Source: Stutzerimonas stutzeri (GTDB lineage: Bacteria; Pseudomonadota; Gammaproteobacteria; Pseudomonadales; Pseudomonadaceae). From it: a stretch of 64,000 nucleotides of DNA. Positions 56,529 through 64,000 of this stretch are shown here, in pieces. The notes below the pieces were generated by a model. It had not been told where the DNA came from and did not search any database. It saw nothing but the letters and a program-made list of their open reading frames with translations. The translations under genes were made by a program, and so were the position numbers. The DNA lies in the NCBI RefSeq assembly GCF_009789555.1, contig NZ_CP046902.1, forward strand, positions 3,488,001 to 3,552,000, read 5' to 3'. Every line of letters starts with the position of its first letter. Within the stretch, counting starts at the first letter, position 1.

Positions 56529-57575
56529 ATGCGCATCCATGACATTCATCAACACCTTGCCGGCATCGGCGCCAAGCCTGTTCATATCGGTCGGGTCACC
56601 CGCGCCTGGCTTGGCGGCCAGCCGCTGGATGTCGGAACCCGGCACCAGAAAACCGAAGACTTCCTGCCGTTATCGGTGCGCAAGGGCTTGCCTGCCGTCA
56701 GCGATACCCTCGCTGGCCTGGCTCGGCTGCGCTCCGAACATCCCGGCGGCGACGGTTCGGCCCGCTTGTTGGTGGAGTTGGTCGACGGTCAGATGGTCGA
56801 AAGCGTGCTCTTGCCGCGCGGTGGCCTGTGTGTGTCGAGCCAGGTGGGCTGCGCGGTCGGTTGCGTGTTCTGCATGACAGGCAAAAGCGGCCTGTTGCGC
56901 CAGCTCGGCAGCGCCGAGATCGTCGCCCAGGTTGCCCTCGCCCGGCGCTTTCGCCCGGTGAAGAAAGTGGTGTTCATGGGCATGGGCGAGCCGGCGCATA
57001 ACCTCGACAATGTGCTCGAAGCCATCGATCTTTTGGGCACGGACGGCGGCATCGGCCACAAGAACCTGGTGTTTTCCACGGTCGGCGATCGGCGGGTGTT
57101 CGAGCGTCTGCCCCATCAGGCCGTCAGGCCCGCCTTGGCACTGTCGCTGCACAGCACCGACGCGGCGTTGCGCCGCGAACTGCTGCCTCGCGCGCCCATG
57201 CTCGACCCGGCCGAGCTGGTCGAACTGGGCGAAGCCTATGCGCGCCTGGTCGGTTATCCGATTCAATACCAGTGGACGTTGCTCAAGGGCCTCAATGACA
57301 GCCAGCGGGAGATGGACGGCATCATTCGCTTGCTCAAGGGCAAGTTCGCCATCATGAACGTCATCCCCTACAACAGCCTCGACGCGGATGAGTACCAGCG
57401 CCCCACCGCCGAGCGCATCCAGCAGATCATGCGCTACCTGCATCGAAATGGTGTGCTCACCAAGGTTCGCAACTCAGCGGGCCAGGACATTGAAGGTGGC
57501 TGCGGGCAGCTGCGCGCACGCGCCGAACGAATCGTTCGTACGGGCAGAATCACCGCACTGGCGCGCGTCGACTGA
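56529..57575 (+). CDS. RlmN-like radical SAM methyltransferase
   Basis: A 348-residue enzyme of the RlmN/Cfr superfamily, which methylates adenosine C2 or C8 in RNA with a 4Fe-4S cluster. The cluster motif is GCAVGCVFCMTG near residues 112-123, followed by VVFMGMGEPAHN near 147-158. The distal catalytic cysteine is visible in SAGQDIEGGCGQLR near 325, so both methyl-transfer cysteines are present. It is shorter than RlmN and resembles the second, uncharacterised RlmN-like gene recalled next to cysI in P. aeruginosa. Target RNA unknown. Confidence 0.83.
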   Translation: MRIHDIHQHLAGIGAKPVHIGRVTRAWLGGQPLDVGTRHQKTEDFLPLSVRKGLPAVSDTLAGLARLRSEHPGGDGSARLLVELVDGQMVESVLLPRGGLCVSSQVGCAVGCVFCMTGKSGLLRQLGSAEIVAQVALARRFRPVKKVVFMGMGEPAHNLDNVLEAIDLLGTDGGIGHKNLVFSTVGDRRVFERLPHQAVRPALALSLHSTDAALRRELLPRAPMLDPAELVELGEAYARLVGYPIQYQWTLLKGLNDSQREMDGIIRLLKGKFAIMNVIPYNSLDADEYQRPTAERIQQIMRYLHRNGVLTKVRNSAGQDIEGGCGQLRARAERIVRTGRITALARVD

Positions 57576-57676
57576 ACCTCCGGCGGGCCTTGAATGTCGT
57601 AGCGCATTGACCTGCTGGCCATCTGTGCGAGCAGCTACGCCTACCACCGGAGCCTGTCAGGCTCAACGAGAACAGT

Positions 57677-59020
57677 ATGGACACACTGGCACAACTCAAG
57701 GACGGCAAACTGGCTGGCGTCACGCGCCTGGACCTGTCGGAACAACTGGATAGCTTTCCCCGGGAGATCTTCGACCTGGCCGACAGCCTAGAAGTGCTCA
57801 ATCTTTCAGGGAACCGGCTCAGCAGCCTCCCGGCGGATATCGGGCGCCTGCACAAACTGCGCATCCTGTTCTGTTCGGACAATGCATTCACCGAGGTGCC
57901 GCGGGGGCTCGGCTCGTGTCACAGGCTCGAGATGGTCGGCTTCAAGGCCAACCGCATCCGCCATCTTCCAGCCGAAGCGCTGCCGCCCGCGCTGCGCTGG
58001 CTGATTCTCACCGACAACCAACTCGAGTCCGTGCCTGACCGGATTGGCGACTGCGAAAAGTTGCAGAAGCTGATGCTGGCCGGCAACCGGTTGCGCGCAC
58101 TGCCCGAATCGTTGGCGCGCTGCAGTCGGCTGGAGCTGCTGCGCATCGCTGCGAATCGCTTGCCTGCCCTGCCCGAGTGGTTGCTGGCAATGCCGCGGCT
58201 GAGTTGGCTGGCCTTCGCCGGAAACCCCTTCAGCGACGCGATCGAGGCCGACATCCTGGCGCAGCATCCGGTGCCACCGATCGACCGCAGCCGGATCGTG
58301 CTCGCCGAGGTGCTCGGCCAGGGTGCCTCCGGCGTCATTCATCGCGCCGTATGGCATCAAACTGGCCTGGCGCCACAGCCCATGGCGGCGAAACTGTTCA
58401 AGGGCGCGCTCACCAGCGACGGACTGCCGCACAGCGAGATGGCAGCCTCCATCGCGGCCGGCGAGCACCCCAACCTGATCCGCGTCGTGGGGCCGCTGGC
58501 TGACAGTGCCGATGCGCCGCCCGGCTTGTTGATGGCGCTTATCGATCGCTCCTTTCAGCCCCTGGCCGGACCGCCGTCGTTCGCCAGTTGTACCCGTGAC
58601 TGCTACGAACCGGCGCGACGTTTTTCCGTCGAACAGGTGCTACGGATCGCGACGGGCGTTGCCTCGGCGGTCAGCCATCTTCATCGGCGCGGCATCCTGC
58701 ATGGCGATCTCTACGGCCATAACCTTCTGGTCGACCCGCTGGACAGGACCTTGCTGAGCGACTTCGGCGCGGCATCCTTTTACCGGCCGCAGAGCGACCA
58801 GGGCATGGCCCTGCAACGCCTGGAAGCCCGGGCGTTCGGCTGCCTCCTTGAAGAATTGCTCGACCGCTGCGATGCGGCGCAGGACGACTCGCGCATCGAG
58901 CGCCTGCGAGCGTTGCAACAGGCCTGCATGCTCGATACCCCTGCGCGGCGCCCTGCATTCAGCGATATGAAGCGAGCGCTAGAAACAATCGGCCAGACGA
59001 GCCCCGTTCCGGCCAGGTAG
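57677..59020 (+). CDS. Leucine-rich-repeat Ser/Thr-type protein kinase
   Basis: A 447-residue cytosolic fusion. Residues 15-190 hold about seven leucine-rich repeats (for example LEVLNLSGNRLSSLPADI, LQKLMLAGNRLRALPESL). Residues 205-440 are a protein kinase: glycine loop GQGASG near 213, Lys in MAAKLF near 237, catalytic loop HGDLYGHN near 341 (HGD in place of HRD) and DFG near 361. All residues needed for activity appear present. No membrane segment. Substrate unknown; it lies between the RlmN-like gene and small membrane proteins. Confidence 0.88.
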   Translation: MDTLAQLKDGKLAGVTRLDLSEQLDSFPREIFDLADSLEVLNLSGNRLSSLPADIGRLHKLRILFCSDNAFTEVPRGLGSCHRLEMVGFKANRIRHLPAEALPPALRWLILTDNQLESVPDRIGDCEKLQKLMLAGNRLRALPESLARCSRLELLRIAANRLPALPEWLLAMPRLSWLAFAGNPFSDAIEADILAQHPVPPIDRSRIVLAEVLGQGASGVIHRAVWHQTGLAPQPMAAKLFKGALTSDGLPHSEMAASIAAGEHPNLIRVVGPLADSADAPPGLLMALIDRSFQPLAGPPSFASCTRDCYEPARRFSVEQVLRIATGVASAVSHLHRRGILHGDLYGHNLLVDPLDRTLLSDFGAASFYRPQSDQGMALQRLEARAFGCLLEELLDRCDAAQDDSRIERLRALQQACMLDTPARRPAFSDMKRALETIGQTSPVPAR

Positions 59021-59068
59021 TTGCATAGGAAGTCGTTATCTTCAACCGCACGACGGCAACCTGACGCT

Positions 59069-59521
59069 ATGGCTTCTCCCGATTCCGATTCAAGCGACGA
59101 TCTCGGCCGCTACCCAGCCGCCGAGCGTACCGCGCCGCTCGCCCACGATCCCTTCATCATCGGCCTGAAACAACGCTTGCCCGAAGAGCTTCGGGAAAGC
59201 TTCACCGACCAGCAACTGGCCGGGCTTCGCAGTGCCTTTGCGACCCGCTCCTGGGCGCGGCACAAGGTCGACCTGCGCGGCACCTTCAGCCTGTGGAGCA
59301 ACCAGTACTATTTCGTCCTGGTTGGCGGGCGCAACAAGCGCAACCTCTCACGCGGGCAGCGTAACCTGTCACTGGCCGCCAAGGCCGGTGCCATCACGTT
59401 GTTCCTGTTTTTCTCCGTGCTGTTGGGGCTGGTGGTGCTGTACTTGCTCAAATCCGCGCTGGGCATCAACCTGTTGCCCAATTACTCGCTCGGCCTCTGG
59501 GATTGGTTCAAGGGCCACTGA
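59069..59521 (+). CDS. Small membrane protein, unknown function
   Basis: A 150-residue protein starting MASPDSDSSDD, with a long soluble N-terminal part (LPEELRESFTDQQLAGLRSAF; WARHKVDLRGTFSLWSNQYYFVLVGGRNKRN) and one clear hydrophobic segment at about 110-133. Similar proteins occur in pseudomonads, sometimes with misleading enzyme names; I see no enzyme motif. It follows the kinase gene by 48 bases and may be co-transcribed. Confidence 0.75.
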   Translation: MASPDSDSSDDLGRYPAAERTAPLAHDPFIIGLKQRLPEELRESFTDQQLAGLRSAFATRSWARHKVDLRGTFSLWSNQYYFVLVGGRNKRNLSRGQRNLSLAAKAGAITLFLFFSVLLGLVVLYLLKSALGINLLPNYSLGLWDWFKGH

Positions 59522-59622
59522 CGGCGACGCCCGTCGCGTCGTGAGCGGCGCCAGGGCGACACACCCTGACGTCACGGCGATTGCTGACTAGACTACTGTC
59601 GGGCCATGGCTTCGAGGTGTCT

Positions 59623-59841
59623 ATGAGCGACGAGCAAGAAGGTAAATCCCTGACCCTTCGGCAGATGCTGCAGAGCGTGCTGGCCGGCGCACTGGGCGTA
59701 CAGAGCGGGAAAAACCGCGCGCGTGACTTCAGCCACGGCAAGCCCAGCCATTTCATCCTGTTGGGCGTGGGTTTCACAGTAGCGTTCGTGCTTGTGATTC
59801 TCGGCGTGGTGAAGCTGGTGCTCTACCTCGTGGGGCTATGA
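59623..59841 (+). CDS. DUF2970 small membrane protein
   Basis: A 72-residue protein with the DUF2970 pattern: LRQMLQSVLAGALGVQSGKNRARDF, then SHGKPSHFILLGVGFTVAFVLVI, one C-terminal membrane span. The ATG at 59623 has GAGGTG upstream; an in-frame Met fourteen codons earlier is less likely. Function unknown. Confidence 0.85.
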   Translation: MSDEQEGKSLTLRQMLQSVLAGALGVQSGKNRARDFSHGKPSHFILLGVGFTVAFVLVILGVVKLVLYLVGL

Positions 59842-59852
59842 ATGGCCCCGCG

Positions 59853-59966
59853 CTATTGATGGCTGACCCAGAAAACGGCTGTCGCAACCGCCAGGAGAAT
59901 CAGGACGAAAATAGCGGTGGCGTCCGCCCGACTGTCGGGACTGCGGTGGTTGGAATGCTCGGACAC
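59853..59966 (-). CDS. 37-residue single-span membrane protein
   Basis: A GTG start at 59966 has AAGGAG seven bases upstream and opens a 37-codon frame: a polar head (SEHSNHRSPDSRADAT) followed by one strongly hydrophobic helix (AIFVLILLAVATAVFWV) and a short tail SHQ. The ribosome site plus the clean head-and-helix pattern argue for a real small membrane protein. It is convergent with the DUF2970 gene. Confidence 0.58.
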   Translation of the reverse strand: MSEHSNHRSPDSRADATAIFVLILLAVATAVFWVSHQ

Positions 59967-60193
59967 GGCGGTTCTCCTTGTTATCGATGCTCGCGTGTTT
60001 TGAGTTAAGACCACGCAGGCGAGGCGCTCAAGGCGCAGCATGCAAATGACTAAAAAGCGGTGTTTCGTTCTAAACATATTCCCAAACATCACTTTTGCGC
60101 ATAACCGCTAGCTGGTATCTTGCCGCCCTCCCTGAATGGGTGCGCGGCCGTGCGCGCAACAAGCTGTAGACAGCCCTGAGAACAGGACACCCC

Positions 60194-61852
60194 ATGTACG
60201 TTTACGACCAGTACGACCAACACATCATCGAGGATCGCGTCCGTCAGTTCCGCGATCAGACCCGTCGCTTTCTCGCGGGTGAACTCGGTGGCGAGGAATT
60301 CCGCCCGCTGCGCCTGCAGAATGGCCTGTACATTCAACGCTATGCGCCCATGTTGCGTATCGCGGTGCCTTATGGGCTGATGTCCTCAACCCAGGTCCGC
60401 AAGCTCGCCGAGATCGCCCGTCACTACGACAAGGGCTATGCCCACATCAGTACCCGGACCAACGTACAGTTCAACTGGCCAGAGCTGGAAGACGTCCCGG
60501 AGATACTCGCCGAACTGGCGACCGTGCAGATGCACGCGATCCAGACCAGCGGCAACTGCATCCGCAATACCACCACCGACCAGTTTGCCGGTGTCGCCCG
60601 GGACGAACTGATCGACCCGCGCCCCTGGTGCGAAATCATTCGCCAGTGGTCGACCTTCCATCCGGAATTCGCCTTCCTGCCGCGTAAGTTCAAGATCGCC
60701 GTGAACGGTGCCGTCAGCGACCGCGCCGCCATCGAAGTGCACGACATCGGCCTCGAAGCCGTGCGTAACGAGACGGGCGAACTGGGCTTTCGCGTATCGG
60801 TCGGCGGTGGCCTGGGCCGCACGCCGATCGTGGGCAGCTTCATCAATGAGTTCCTGCCCTGGCGGCATCTGCTGACCTATCTCGACGCGATCCTGCGCGT
60901 GTACAACCGCTACGGCCGCCGTGACAACAAGTTCAAGGCGCGCATCAAGATTCTGGTCAAGGCGCTGACGCCGGAGGTTTTCGCCGAGCGCGTCGAGGCC
61001 GAGTGGTCCCATCTGAAAGATGGCCCGAGCACATTGACCGAAGCCGAGGTCGAGCGGGTCAGCAAGTTCTTCGTCGATCCGGCCTACAAGGTCCTGGACG
61101 ACCAGGACGCAGCCCTCGCCAAACTCGATGCCGAACACCCCGGCTTTGCCCGCTGGCGCCAGCGCAACGTGGTGGCGCACAAGAAGCCTGGTTACGCAGC
61201 CGTCACCCTGTCGCTCAAGAGCACCGGCGTGGCACCGGGCGATGTGACCGACAAGCAGCTCGATACCATCGCCGACCTGGCCGACCGTTACAGCTTCGGT
61301 GAGGTACGCAATTCCCACGAGCAGAACATGATCCTCGCCGACGTCGAGCAATCACGTCTGTTCGAGCTTTGGAACGAGCTTCGCGAGCTGGGCGTGGCGA
61401 CGCCGAACATCGGCCTGCTGACCGATATCATCTGCTGCCCCGGCGGGGATTTCTGCTCGCTGGCCAACGCCAAGTCGATTCCCATTGCCGAAGCCATCCA
61501 GCGCCGTTTCGACGATCTGGACTACCTGTTCGACATTGGCAACATCGACCTGAATATCTCCGGTTGCATGAATGCATGCGGACACCACCACGTGGGTCAC
61601 ATCGGCATTCTGGGCGTGGACAAGAAAGGCGCCGAGTTCTACCAGGTCTCCCTTGGCGGCAGTTCAGGCCGCCAGGCGAGCCTCGGCCAGATACTCGGCC
61701 CATCCTTCGCGCAGGACGTCATGCCCGACGTGATCGAAAAGATCATCGGCGTCTATGTGGAGCAACGTACAGAAGATGAACAGTTCCTCGACACCTTCCG
61801 CCGTATCGGCATCGACCCCTTCAAGGAGCGCGTCTATGCAGCGAATCATTAA
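60194..61852 (+). CDS. cysI: Sulfite reductase hemoprotein (CysI/NirA-type)
   Basis: A 552-residue siroheme and 4Fe-4S enzyme that reduces sulphite to sulphide in cysteine synthesis. Substrate and siroheme residues include HISTRTNVQFNWPEL and QTSGNCIRNTT. The cluster cysteines are in CCPGGDFCSLA near 415-421 and SGCMNACGHHH near 457-461. The DUF934 gene begins inside its last 17 bases, so the two are coupled. It is the ferredoxin/NirA-like form used in pseudomonads rather than the enterobacterial CysJ partner type. Confidence 0.95.
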   Translation: MYVYDQYDQHIIEDRVRQFRDQTRRFLAGELGGEEFRPLRLQNGLYIQRYAPMLRIAVPYGLMSSTQVRKLAEIARHYDKGYAHISTRTNVQFNWPELEDVPEILAELATVQMHAIQTSGNCIRNTTTDQFAGVARDELIDPRPWCEIIRQWSTFHPEFAFLPRKFKIAVNGAVSDRAAIEVHDIGLEAVRNETGELGFRVSVGGGLGRTPIVGSFINEFLPWRHLLTYLDAILRVYNRYGRRDNKFKARIKILVKALTPEVFAERVEAEWSHLKDGPSTLTEAEVERVSKFFVDPAYKVLDDQDAALAKLDAEHPGFARWRQRNVVAHKKPGYAAVTLSLKSTGVAPGDVTDKQLDTIADLADRYSFGEVRNSHEQNMILADVEQSRLFELWNELRELGVATPNIGLLTDIICCPGGDFCSLANAKSIPIAEAIQRRFDDLDYLFDIGNIDLNISGCMNACGHHHVGHIGILGVDKKGAEFYQVSLGGSSGRQASLGQILGPSFAQDVMPDVIEKIIGVYVEQRTEDEQFLDTFRRIGIDPFKERVYAANH

Positions 61853-62336
61853 GGACGGCCAGGTCATCGATGAAACCTGGCATCTGCTGCCCAAGGACGT
61901 CACCCTCGACGGCCTGTCCAACTGTGATGACCTGATCGTGCCGCTGCAACTTTGGCTCGACCACGCCCATGCACTGAAAGCGCGTGACGGCGGCCTCGGC
62001 GTCTGGCTGGACGCTGATGAAGTGGTGGAAGAAATCGCCGATGACCTCGAACACTTCCGGGTCATCGCGCTGAACTTCCCTGCCTTCACGGACGGTCGCC
62101 ACTACTCGAGCGCACGCCTGCTACGCGAGCGCTACGGCTATAAAGGCGAGATCCGTGCAATCGGAGACGTGCTACGCGACCAGCTGTTCTACATGCGCCG
62201 CTGCGGCTTCGACGCCTTCGCCGTTCGCCCTGACCGTGACCCCTATGATGCGCTGGAAGGTCTGAAGGATTTTTCCGTCGCCTATCAGTCGGCCGCCGAT
62301 GAGCCGCTCCCGCTGTTTCGCCGCCGTCAAGGCTGA
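61836..62336 (+). CDS. DUF934 protein, partner of sulfite reductase
   Basis: A 166-residue protein of the DUF934 family, almost always encoded directly after NirA/CysI-type reductases in proteobacteria. Typical segments are LGVWLDADEVVEEIADDLEHF and FTDGRHYSSARLLRERYGYKGEIRAIGDVLRDQLFYMRRCGFDAF, split at about residues 80-130. It overlaps cysI by 17 bases. Its role is thought to support assimilatory sulphite reduction, but no activity can be read. A terminator follows. Confidence 0.92.
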   Translation: MQRIIKDGQVIDETWHLLPKDVTLDGLSNCDDLIVPLQLWLDHAHALKARDGGLGVWLDADEVVEEIADDLEHFRVIALNFPAFTDGRHYSSARLLRERYGYKGEIRAIGDVLRDQLFYMRRCGFDAFAVRPDRDPYDALEGLKDFSVAYQSAADEPLPLFRRRQG

Positions 62337-62358
62337 CGGCGCGCTGGCCGCTGCAAAG

Positions 62359-62386
62359 AAAAAACCGCCTTTCGGCGGTTTTTTAT
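62359..62386. terminator. Bidirectional terminator after cysI-DUF934
   Basis: AAAAAACCGCC and GGCGGTTTTTT pair around a TTTC loop. It ends the plus-strand sulphite operon and, on its other side, the stop of the minus-strand 32-codon gene touches it. Confidence 0.92.
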
Positions 62387-62484
62387 TATGAGTACATCCA
62401 GAAATTGGGATGCTCGAGCTGAGCGGCTTCGGTGGGCTGCTTCTTGCCGAAGGCCTCTTTGATCTTCTCTGCCAGTGCTTTCAT
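62386..62484 (-). CDS. 32-residue protein, likely real short gene
   Basis: A 33-codon frame from ATG 62484, with AGGAAT seven to twelve bases upstream, ending at TAA next to a strong terminator. The product opens MKALAEKIKEAFGKKQ, an amphipathic helix, and ends HPNFWMYS. A ribosome site, helix-like charge pattern and a terminator placed right at the stop support expression. No family recognised. Confidence 0.6.
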   Translation of the reverse strand: MKALAEKIKEAFGKKQPTEAAQLEHPNFWMYS

Positions 62485-62609
62485 GGTGATTCCTGTTGCG
62501 TTGGAATGGCGCTAGCTTCGCTCACTCGATCAACGCAACGAAATCGGTTTTGGCTATCTGATCGATAGCCGTGCAGCCGAAGCCACGCGTGCGGCGGCAG
62601 TGTCCTTTG

Positions 62610-63602
62610 TCAGTCGAGCCGCACCAGCATTCGGCCGGTCTGCTGACCCGCGAGGATTCGCTCGATGGCCGCGGGCAGCTCTTGCAACGAAATCTCCTGG
62701 ACCAGCTCGTTCAGGTTCGACAATTTCCATTGCAGCGACAACCGATCCCACATCGATGCCTTCACCACCAGCGGTATTTCAACCGAATCGACACCCAACA
62801 GATTCACGCCGCGCAGGATGAACGGCATCACGTTGGCCTGGAAATTCGTCCCGGCCGTCAGGCCGCAGCAGGCGACGCTGGCACCGCGCCGAAGCGACTT
62901 GACCACATTGAACAGAATGTCGCCGCCGACCGTATCTACCGCGCCCGCCCACTGCTCCTTGAGCAACGGCTTCTCCGTGCCGACCTGAAGCGCGCCACGT
63001 TCGATGACCTGCGTGGCGCCAAGCTGCCTCAGGAAATCGGCCTGGTCCGCCTTGCCCGTCACCGCCGCCACCTGATAGCCAAGACGGGACAACAAGGCGA
63101 CCGCGACGCTGCCGACGCCGCCGGTCGCACCGGTCACCAGCACGGGCGCATCGGTCCGTTCCAGGCCGGCGTGCTCGAGCTTGTCGATACACAGGGCCGC
63201 GGTCAGCCCCGCCGTTCCCAGCGCCATCGCCTCCCGCAGGGAAAGTCCCGCCGGACGCTTGATCGCCCAGGCCGCCGGCACGCGGATGTACTGGCCAAAG
63301 CCGCCCGCCGTGTTCATGCCCAGGTCGTACCCGGTCACGATGACTTCGTCGCCTTCGGCAAACTGCGAAACGCTCGACTCGGCGACCGTGCCCGCCGCAT
63401 CGATGCCCGGCGTGTGCGGGAAATTGCGAGTGACGCCCCGGTTTCCGCTGGCCGACAGGGCATCCTTGTAGTTCAACGATGAGTAGCTGACGCGGATCAG
63501 CAGCTCGCCACTGGGCAGCTCCCCGATGTCCCGCTCGACGACCCGTGTTTCAAAACGGCCGTCCGCGTTCTCGCTCGTTTGCAGTGCCTTGAAACTACTC
63601 AT
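62610..63602 (-). CDS. acuI: Acrylyl-CoA reductase/quinone oxidoreductase, AcuI/YhdH type
   Basis: A 330-residue medium-chain dehydrogenase/reductase without zinc ligands. Segments VSYSSLNYKDALSASGN near residues 38-54, PGIDAAGTV near 65, ALGTAGLTAALCI near 127 and the NADP site VTGATGGVGSVAVALL near 154-169 fit the YhdH/AcuI branch, which reduces acrylyl-CoA with NADPH. The start at 63602 has AGGAG eight bases upstream. It follows sohB by ten bases, as in related genomes. Confidence 0.9.
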   Translation of the reverse strand: MSSFKALQTSENADGRFETRVVERDIGELPSGELLIRVSYSSLNYKDALSASGNRGVTRNFPHTPGIDAAGTVAESSVSQFAEGDEVIVTGYDLGMNTAGGFGQYIRVPAAWAIKRPAGLSLREAMALGTAGLTAALCIDKLEHAGLERTDAPVLVTGATGGVGSVAVALLSRLGYQVAAVTGKADQADFLRQLGATQVIERGALQVGTEKPLLKEQWAGAVDTVGGDILFNVVKSLRRGASVACCGLTAGTNFQANVMPFILRGVNLLGVDSVEIPLVVKASMWDRLSLQWKLSNLNELVQEISLQELPAAIERILAGQQTGRMLVRLD

Positions 63603-63612
63603 GCGTCGCTCC

Positions 63613-64000
63613 TTATTGCCAGAATCGCTGTTCATTGAGCCGCGTCCAGCCCTTCAGCACACCGTGCTCGAGGGTGGCACTGGCTGCCATGCCGAACCGT
63701 TCCGGCAGGCTCTTCTTCTGTGCGAAGTGCAACTGGAACAAGTCCGCTTCACGGGCCCGGTTTGCCAGGTACTCATCGCTTGTCCTCAATTCGTCGACGA
63801 GCTGCTTGCCAAGCGCCGCGATGCCAAGCCAGACCTCCCCCGTCGCCACATCATCGATGGAGACCTGCTGGCGGTAGCGGGCCACGAAGTTCTTGAACAG
63901 CTCGTGCGTGGTTTCCAGGTCATCCTGAAACTTCTCCCGTCCCTTCTCGGTGTTTTCGCCGAAGACGGTGAGGGTGCGCTTGTACTCGCCAGCAGTCAGC
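63613..64000 (-). CDS. sohB: Inner-membrane protease SohB, C-terminal part (runs off the window)
   Basis: About 129 C-terminal residues of an S49-family (signal peptide peptidase-like) protease. The frame is open to the end of the window. FKNFVARYRQQVSIDDVATGEVWLGIAAL, then LVDELRTSDEYL and FAQKKSLPERFG are the conserved SohB C-terminal features; the catalytic Ser and Lys would lie outside the window. An internal Met at 63885 is not the real start. It is upstream of and co-directional with acuI. Confidence 0.85.
   Translation of the reverse strand, partial: LTAGEYKRTLTVFGENTEKGREKFQDDLETTHELFKNFVARYRQQVSIDDVATGEVWLGIAALGKQLVDELRTSDEYLANRAREADLFQLHFAQKKSLPERFGMAASATLEHGVLKGWTRLNEQRFWQ

Overview
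The window reads as a high-GC gammaproteobacterial chromosome of the Pseudomonas/Stutzerimonas type. Gene content and order support this: ppiB-glnS-cysS with folD and a tRNA Arg-His-Leu cluster, nfuA-cti-metH, an RlmN-like enzyme, cysI-DUF934 and a YhdH/AcuI-SohB pair all resemble, from memory, two neighbouring stretches of the P. aeruginosa chromosome. A placement near Pseudomonas stutzeri is an inference, not a proof.

Region 1 (1 to about 13,290) is the structural half of a P2/phiCTX-like prophage that continues beyond position 1. On the minus strand it runs baseplate I (start only), J, W, V, tail completion S and R, spanins Rz1/Rz nested in one another, a small protein, an endolysin (peptidoglycan-binding plus N-acetylmuramidase), a holin, a papain-like NlpC/P60-type hydrolase, tail X, a small protein, head completion L, terminase small subunit M, capsid N and scaffold/protease O. 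Terminase P and portal Q are on the plus strand. Beyond Q, where phiCTX carries its cytotoxin gene, sits an AbiJ-like/HEPN gene that looks like defence cargo, followed by a non-coding segment dense in GGTAA repeats (probable att/cos region). No integrase is visible, so it should lie at the other, unseen end.

Region 2 (13,288-27,600) holds three tRNA genes (Leu-TAG, His-GTG, Arg-TCT), folD, and a six-gene polyol (probably glycerol) ABC importer operon laid out like rhizobial glpSTPQUV. A divergent sigma-54 activator sits upstream of it, with a recognisable -24/-12 promoter and six TGAACA/TGTTCA half-sites in the shared intergenic region. Then come cysS, glnS, ppiB and lpxH.

Region 3 (27,591-43,600) holds miaE, a tandem universal stress protein, a DUF1289 protein and acnB, which carries a one-base deletion and has a striking nested inverted-repeat element just upstream. 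It continues with a YbiT-type ABC-F protein, a DUF1294 protein, uppP, a Cache chemoreceptor, a set of small orphan proteins (two of them paralogous), a DUF421 membrane protein with a zinc ribbon, topoisomerase IB, a PAS-GGDEF diguanylate cyclase and a REC-CheC-like regulator.

Region 4 (43,700-64,000) holds nfuA, cti, metH (preceded by a MetR-type site), a small conserved protein, a drug/metabolite transporter with a MarR regulator, a second Cache chemoreceptor, a DUF1883 protein, a YbjJ-like MFS transporter, an RlmN-like radical SAM enzyme, a leucine-rich-repeat protein kinase, small membrane proteins, cysI-DUF934, a 32-residue ORF, an AcuI-type quinone oxidoreductase and the C-terminal part of sohB.

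The most interesting points are the AbiJ-like cargo gene, the complementary degeneracy of the two importer ATPases, the sigma-54 control region, the structured element plus frameshift at acnB, and several short genes that standard calling would miss.
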